DNA of 33,049 nt, taken from Nitrososphaerota archaeon. Lineage in GTDB: Archaea > Thermoproteota > Nitrososphaeria > Nitrososphaerales > Nitrosopumilaceae. The stretch spans positions 1 through 33,049 of the forward strand of contig JADFOW010000008.1 in the NCBI GenBank assembly GCA_022562615.1, given 5' to 3'. The position numbers and the translations under genes are program-made. Within the stretch, counting starts at the first letter, position 1. The number at the start of each line of letters is the position of its first letter. The notes under the pieces are model-generated. The model worked only from the letters and a program-made list of their open reading frames with translations, was not told the origin of the DNA and did not search any database. Shown one piece after another: positions 27,710 to 33,049 of this stretch.

Positions 27710-28189
27710 ATGGAAGTAGAGGAAGCAATTGCAAGAAGTGAAAGTAATCAAGAGGCACTTGTTCTAGCGTTGCAGGAAAGATTACGAGATTTTGGTTTGA
27801 CGAAAAATGAATCTAAAATATATGTATTTTTGAGTAAAAGTGGACCAAGAAAAGCAATCGAAATTTCTAGCAAAGAAAAAATTCCCAGAACCGAAACCTA
27901 TCATTTACTATCAAACCTTGAAACCAAAGGTATTGTAGAACCATCTGTAGAGAAACCAACAAGATTTTCCGCGGTTACAATTGAGAAGGCGATTGAATCA
28001 ATAATTCATAATCAGGAAAAAAAAATTGGGGAATTAAAAATTCTAAAAACTGACATGGTAGAATTATGGAATTCTTTTCAAAGAATAAGAAAAAGCAGAA
28101 AATCAGACGTGTCGAAATTTGAGTCTGCCATGAGAAAATATGCCAAATCAGACAGATTAACGAAAAATTTTCAACGAAGTTTAAAATAA
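27710..28189 (+). CDS. Short TrmB-like regulator (winged helix and coiled coil only)
   Basis: FGLTKNESKIYVFLSKSGPRKAIEISSKEKIPRTETYHLLSNLETKGIVEPSVEKPTRFSAV; lacks the C-terminal effector domain seen in 11045..11899. Confidence 0.85.
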   Translation: MEVEEAIARSESNQEALVLALQERLRDFGLTKNESKIYVFLSKSGPRKAIEISSKEKIPRTETYHLLSNLETKGIVEPSVEKPTRFSAVTIEKAIESIIHNQEKKIGELKILKTDMVELWNSFQRIRKSRKSDVSKFESAMRKYAKSDRLTKNFQRSLK

Positions 28190-28251
28190 ATGAAACAAAA
28201 ATCAGCTAAGTTAGATAATTAAATAGAAAAATAATCAGATCAAAAATAATC

Positions 28252-28941
28252 ATGATAGAATTAGATATCTCTCAAATTAGAATTTTGTTTGCTTTAGTAA
28301 TGTTAGGTTCTGCAACAATAATTGACATTCGTAAACGTGAGATAAGTGATTTATTGTGGATTATTTTTGGGGTAATTTCAGTAATTCTTTTATTCTTTGA
28401 ACCAAATCTAATCGAAGCGTTATTTGGTGTTGGATTTTCATTAATTGTAGCTCCCCTAGTGCTAGTACTTTGGAGATTTGGGTTGTTTGGAGGAGCTGAC
28501 GCTTTGGGATTGATTGTTCTATCAGCTTTGGCACCTATGGCCACACTATCAGATTCAATAGTAAGTCCATTTTCAATTGTGGTCAACAGTGCATTATTGT
28601 CAGTAACTCCGATGATAGTATATTTTATACGTAATTCTGTGCTAATTTTGAGAAAAGACAATATCTTCCAAGACTTTGATGAGACAAAATCAAAGAAAGT
28701 TTTTGCGATGTTTCTAGGTTACAAGTCAAAAAACCCGAAATTCAGTTTTTCGTTGGAAAAACAAGTAGGAAATAAAAAAAGACTTAACATTACCTTACAT
28801 CATTCAGATACAGCTGAATATTGTACCACACCAAATACTTGGGTTACTCCGGGTTTGCCTTTCATGATTTTCATATTAGGAGGATTCATACTGCAGTTGT
28901 TATTTGGAGATGTGATCCTAGGATTAATTGGAATAGTATAA
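28252..28941 (+). CDS. A24-family prepilin/preflagellin peptidase (ArlK/FlaK/PibD-like)
   Basis: DIRKREISDLLW and FGLFGGADALGL (GxGD-type second Asp motif) in a polytopic protein. Confidence 0.88.
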   Translation: MIELDISQIRILFALVMLGSATIIDIRKREISDLLWIIFGVISVILLFFEPNLIEALFGVGFSLIVAPLVLVLWRFGLFGGADALGLIVLSALAPMATLSDSIVSPFSIVVNSALLSVTPMIVYFIRNSVLILRKDNIFQDFDETKSKKVFAMFLGYKSKNPKFSFSLEKQVGNKKRLNITLHHSDTAEYCTTPNTWVTPGLPFMIFILGGFILQLLFGDVILGLIGIV

Positions 28942-28971
28942 ATTTTTTCGTCAATTACAAATTCAAATCCG

Positions 28972-29064
28972 ATGGGAATTATCCAAACAAGATTGGCAAA
29001 AGGAGAAATTACAATTAGAGAGTATGGAAAATTAAAACAAAAACTTGATAAAAGTTCTAAATAG
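28972..29064 (+). other. SHOCT-like short peptide in the same frame as, and just after, the A24 peptidase stop
   Basis: MGIIQTRLAKGEITIREYGKLKQKLDKSSK*; frame (28972-28252) is divisible by 3. Confidence 0.5.
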
Positions 29065-30415
29065 TTACATGCATGAGAGTTTCTTGAGTTTCTATCTTAA
29101 TTCCTGCATTTCTTTTTAAATTGTCAAAGAATGTGCCAATCATCTTTATTCCTGAAACCACTCTTGGGGCATTGGTTTTTACAAACTCTAATTTTTCAGA
29201 ATGAGTTTTTGGTTTTTGGTTTTGATAATTACGGTAGACTTCTGCACCGTCGTAATCAATAAAAGCAATTCTCGCACGATAATCATTTCTCTCTAATACA
29301 AGACTGTCCCCGCCTACTATTGCTGTATGATAGGGATGAACCATTAGAGATTCTGAGAGTTTTTGGGATGTGGAAATTTTTGATCTTTGTAATTCGGTTG
29401 CAAAGGTGTTAAAATCAGCAAGTAGGTAAAATGTTGCCTCTGGCTTTGTTGCTTTAATTCCTTCTATTTCGCTTAACGCGTGATAAGTGTAATCGCCAAT
29501 TAGATGATGAATGTTTCTAGTAGTTTCGAAATACTCATCTATTTCAGGACTTATTTCAAAACCAGCTACTGCTGCATGTTGAATGGGTGTGGACACTGCA
29601 GTATATTCTGTTGCTAATATTTTTTTAAATTGTCTTCTGACATCTACTGCATGTTGGGGGAAAATAACATATCCTAGTCTGTAACCTCCTGCGGCATGTG
29701 ACTTTGATAAACCGTTTGTAACAAAAGTACCTTCAGGATAAATCTTACCCATGCTTACAAATTGTGAAAAGTCATAGGTAGTTTGTGCATAAATTTCATC
29801 GGAAATTATGATTATTCCTTGTTCTCTGCAGACATCTGCAATTTCTTCAAGCTCCAGTCTGTCATAAACAAGCCCAGTCGGGTTGTGGGGATTGTTTAAA
29901 ATTAAAATTTTCTGTCTGTCGTGTAATCTTAGAGCTAATTTTCTAAGGTCATGTGAAGAAAATTTTCCATTTGCACGAGAAGGAAGCATGTGATAATTTT
30001 TTTTCAGAAATCTAATTTGTGGAAGATAGCCCAGCCAAGCAGGAGTAGGCAAAATTACAGTGCCATGTAAAATTTCTAACAAATTAAAAATTAATTCCTT
30101 TGTCCCAGGTCCAACATAGATTCTTTGGGGGTCAGCATCGATTCGAAAATAGTATTTGTTATACTCCGAAATGGCATCTCTTAGTTCCGGGATTCCTGGA
30201 ACAGGTGCATAAGATCCTTTATGGACATTCTTGATTAATGCTTCCTGAATAGAATTTGGTACTGGAAAAGGAGATTGTCCAAAGGCAAAACCGTAAAACC
30301 CAAACCCGCATTGAGGATGAGAGCAATCAGAATGAAATTCCTTCAAAAATGTGTTTAATTTTAGATTTTCAGGAAGCTCAATATCCTCTACCTGCTGATC
30401 CACCACGAATTTCAT
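29057..30415 (-). CDS. Class I/II PLP-dependent aminotransferase
   Basis: NNPHNPTGLVYDRLELEEIADVCREQGIIIISDEIYAQ and TNGLSKSHAAGGYRLGYV. Confidence 0.92.
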   Translation of the reverse strand: MKFVVDQQVEDIELPENLKLNTFLKEFHSDCSHPQCGFGFYGFAFGQSPFPVPNSIQEALIKNVHKGSYAPVPGIPELRDAISEYNKYYFRIDADPQRIYVGPGTKELIFNLLEILHGTVILPTPAWLGYLPQIRFLKKNYHMLPSRANGKFSSHDLRKLALRLHDRQKILILNNPHNPTGLVYDRLELEEIADVCREQGIIIISDEIYAQTTYDFSQFVSMGKIYPEGTFVTNGLSKSHAAGGYRLGYVIFPQHAVDVRRQFKKILATEYTAVSTPIQHAAVAGFEISPEIDEYFETTRNIHHLIGDYTYHALSEIEGIKATKPEATFYLLADFNTFATELQRSKISTSQKLSESLMVHPYHTAIVGGDSLVLERNDYRARIAFIDYDGAEVYRNYQNQKPKTHSEKLEFVKTNAPRVVSGIKMIGTFFDNLKRNAGIKIETQETLMHVTI

Positions 30416-30484
30416 TAATTTACATGTAATTTTTCAATAAAGCAGAGAGTTGTTAATTAGAAAATATCAAGTAGGTAGATTTTA

Positions 30485-32410
30485 TCAACCCAATTTCTGA
30501 ATTTCATCTAAAACTTGTGGGTTTTCAAGTGAGGACATGTCCCCTAATTCCAATCCTAATAATTTTGCTTTTAGAAGTCTTCTCATAATTTTTCCTGTCC
30601 GTGTTTTAGGTAAATCAGATAAAACATAAACCATCTTTGGTTTGGCAATTTTACCAATTTTTGCAGAAATATGATTAGAGATTTCATCACCTAAATTTGG
30701 CTCTAGTTTTCCTTCTGGTACAACAAATAAAATAATTGCTTCACCTGTAATTTCGTCTGGAATTGCAATTGAAGCTGCATCGGATATCTTTTCATGACTA
30801 ATTGCAACGTGCTCAATTTCTGCTGTTCCCATACGATGACCAGCCACATTTATGACGTCATCTGTTCTACCTTTCATATACCAAAGTCCATCGTTATCCA
30901 CAAAAACATAATCCCCATGAAACCAAATATTTTCAAAACGAGACCAATAAGTTTGCAAATATCTTTGATCATCATGCAATAGACCATTAGTCATTGCTGG
31001 CCATGGAGATTTTATTACAAGATATCCATCTTTTCCTCTTACCGAATTTCCATTATCGTCATAAACATCTAAATTAATTCCAGGACATGGAATTCCAACG
31101 GTAGATTGTTTTAGTTTCATTCCTGGAAAAACAGATAATACTGCCCCCCCAATTTCTGTGCCTCCCGATAAATTCATGATAGGGATTTTTTTATTTCCAA
31201 CTTTTTCAAAAAGCCATTTCCAAGATTCTGCATCTAAAGGCTCACCTGTAGTTGGAATGTTTTTGATTTTATCTAAAGAATGAAGTTTTAGCGGTTGAAC
31301 ATTATTTTTTTTAAACAATCTGACTGCAGTTGGTGAGATTCCAAAGATTGTCACATTGTATTTGTTCAACATATCCCAAATTCTATTGAAATTAGGGAAA
31401 TCCAAAGCACCGTCATAAATTATTGCACTTGCACCTTGAATTAATAGACCATAAACATTCCAGACCAGTCCTGTAATCCAACCAATATCTGCAGGCCATA
31501 AAATCACATCATTTACAGTAGTATCAATCAAAAAAGCTGCCTGGTAACCAACAAAAACTGAGAATCCGCCATGAACATGGACCACACCTTTGGGCCTACC
31601 CGTAGTTCCTGAGGTATACAAGATGAATAATGGATCTTCCGAACTTGTAATTTCTGTGAGACCCGATTCAGAATGTGGTGACACCAGATCATTATAACAT
31701 ATAGTATTTTCAGATTTTTCATAGACATCAATTCCCATGTAGGGCACAACAATAATTTTTTCAATGTTTGTATTATGAGTTGCAACTTCAACAGCATTTT
31801 TTTGTGAAATTGGTTTTCCTTTTCTTTTAAATCCATCACAAACAAAAAGGATTTTGGCATTACTATCTTGCAGCCTAAATTGTAATGATTCGGAGCTATA
31901 CCCTGAAAAAATTACTGTCTGTATTGCTCCAATTTTTGCTGATGCAAGAATTGCTAAGATAGATTCCTCAATCATAGGAAGGTAAATTGCCACAACGTCT
32001 CCCTTTTTAACACCTAGAGATTTCAAAGAATTTGCAAGTTTGCATACTTTTTTATCTAATTCCAAGTAAGTAATTTGAGAAGTTTTTCCATCTTCAGAAA
32101 TAAAAGTATATGCAACTTTATTTGGGGAAATTTTGGAAAATTTTTCAACAGATGATTTGTAGATGTTCGTCTTTCCCTCAACAAACCATCTTGTCCACGG
32201 TAGGCCATGAGAAATATCCAAGACCTTCTGGTATGGTTTATCCCAAATTATTCCAATATATTTTTCAACTTCTCTCCAAAACCATTCTAAATCATCATTT
32301 GCTTGTTCAGATAACTGTTCTAATGTAGAAACATTATGTTTTTTCATAAATTTGTAAATGTTTGAATTTTCCCTTTGATCTTTTGTTGGAATAAATTCAA
32401 AATCAGACAA
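30485..32410 (-). CDS. AMP-forming acetyl-CoA/acyl-CoA synthetase
   Basis: LYTSGTTGRPKGVVHVHGG, WPADIGWITG, YMKGRTDDVINVAGHRMGTAEIEH, PKTRTGKIMRR. Confidence 0.92.
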   Translation of the reverse strand: MSDFEFIPTKDQRENSNIYKFMKKHNVSTLEQLSEQANDDLEWFWREVEKYIGIIWDKPYQKVLDISHGLPWTRWFVEGKTNIYKSSVEKFSKISPNKVAYTFISEDGKTSQITYLELDKKVCKLANSLKSLGVKKGDVVAIYLPMIEESILAILASAKIGAIQTVIFSGYSSESLQFRLQDSNAKILFVCDGFKRKGKPISQKNAVEVATHNTNIEKIIVVPYMGIDVYEKSENTICYNDLVSPHSESGLTEITSSEDPLFILYTSGTTGRPKGVVHVHGGFSVFVGYQAAFLIDTTVNDVILWPADIGWITGLVWNVYGLLIQGASAIIYDGALDFPNFNRIWDMLNKYNVTIFGISPTAVRLFKKNNVQPLKLHSLDKIKNIPTTGEPLDAESWKWLFEKVGNKKIPIMNLSGGTEIGGAVLSVFPGMKLKQSTVGIPCPGINLDVYDDNGNSVRGKDGYLVIKSPWPAMTNGLLHDDQRYLQTYWSRFENIWFHGDYVFVDNDGLWYMKGRTDDVINVAGHRMGTAEIEHVAISHEKISDAASIAIPDEITGEAIILFVVPEGKLEPNLGDEISNHISAKIGKIAKPKMVYVLSDLPKTRTGKIMRRLLKAKLLGLELGDMSSLENPQVLDEIQKLG

Positions 32411-32450
32411 TTATTTATTTAAAATATCCAAAGGTAAAAAATTTTTAATT

Positions 32451-32714
32451 TCAGTAAATCTCAAGTCCTAGTCTTCTAGCGCATGCAATAGCTGCTTTGC
32501 CATCATCTTCTGAAATACCAGCGTTTTCAAATTTTTCAATCCAGCCTGTTGGTTTGCCAATGGTATTTTCTTTGTAATATTCTCGCAATATTATGCCTAT
32601 TTGAGAGTGAAAACGATCTTTTGTGGCAGTATCCATGCTTTTTTGCAAAATTGAAGAGTCAGAATTTGCAAGTATTTTGATAAATTCTATATTCTCTAAA
32701 GAAAGATCGATCAT
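32451..32714 (-). CDS. Small hypothetical protein
   Basis: 87-aa ORF directly after the GatB stop (gap of 1 bp), probably cotranscribed. Confidence 0.6.
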   Translation of the reverse strand: MIDLSLENIEFIKILANSDSSILQKSMDTATKDRFHSQIGIILREYYKENTIGKPTGWIEKFENAGISEDDGKAAIACARRLGLEIY

Positions 32715-32715
32715 A

Positions 32716-33049
32716 TCAGCTAATTTTCTTTTTTAATAGATTCAAAGTTAATTGTGGATCTGCCTTTCCTTTTGTTTTCTGCATTACTTTGCCTACAAGA
32801 AAATTGATTGTTTGAGGATTTGATTTTGCCTGTGCCAATGCCTGTGGTTCTTCAGAAATCACCTGTTCGACAATCATCAATAATTCATCTTCATTTGATA
32901 CATTTCCTAAATCTAATTCAGCAATTATTTGTGATAGTTCTTTTCCACTTTTTACAATTTCATAAAGTGCATTTTTTGCGGAGTTTCTAGTTAATTTTCC
33001 TGATTGTATGGCATCAGCAATGTCTCGCAGATGTGATGATTGTAATTTT
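32716..33049 (-). CDS. gatB: C-terminus of Asp-tRNA(Asn)/Glu-tRNA(Gln) amidotransferase subunit B (truncated by window edge)
   Basis: LQSSHLRDIADAIQSGKLTRNSAKNALYEIVKSGKELSQIIAELDLGNVSNEDELLMIVEQVISEEPQALAQAKSNPQTINFLVGKVMQKTKGKADPQLTLNLLKKKIS* matches the GatB/YqeY tail. Confidence 0.9.
   Translation of the reverse strand, partial: KLQSSHLRDIADAIQSGKLTRNSAKNALYEIVKSGKELSQIIAELDLGNVSNEDELLMIVEQVISEEPQALAQAKSNPQTINFLVGKVMQKTKGKADPQLTLNLLKKKIS

Noticed and set aside
31528-31860. - strand 110-aa ORF
   Set aside because: Alternate frame inside the acyl-CoA synthetase gene.
1-33049. CRISPR array, transposon or prophage
   Set aside because: No regularly spaced repeats, transposase, integrase or phage structural genes were seen by eye; long-range repeats were not computed.

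Overview
This AT-rich, gene-dense window looks like a thaumarchaeal (Nitrosopumilus/Nitrosarchaeum-like) chromosome segment. This assignment is my inference from gene content and style; no search was run. The left part (1-10.2 kb) holds housekeeping and small accessory genes: a GIY-YIG-like protein, a NERD protein, a VOC protein, two stand-alone Lrp/AsnC ligand-binding domains, tRNA-Phe(GAA), PduO-type cobalamin adenosyltransferase, an HD phosphohydrolase and a LOR/SDH-family protein. The centre (about 10.2-29.06 kb) looks like one type IV pilus/archaellum-like surface-appendage locus. It contains three class III (prepilin-type) signal peptide proteins, one of which is an 815-aa LamG-like adhesin. 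It also has an ArlI/PilT-like ATPase, an ArlJ/TadC-like membrane platform, an A24 prepilin peptidase, a large Ig-like membrane-anchored protein, KaiC-like and TrmB-like regulators, and a divergent MoxR-type AAA+/vWA pair. A decayed response-regulator gene (about 26.95-27.62 kb, minus strand, absent from the ORF track) has a C-terminal domain that aligns with the C-terminal extension of the MoxR-like ATPase. The right end carries an aminotransferase, an AMP-forming acyl-CoA synthetase and the C-terminus of GatB. The strongest candidate for an undescribed system is the AAA+/vWA module embedded in the pilus locus, with its shared C-terminal domain.
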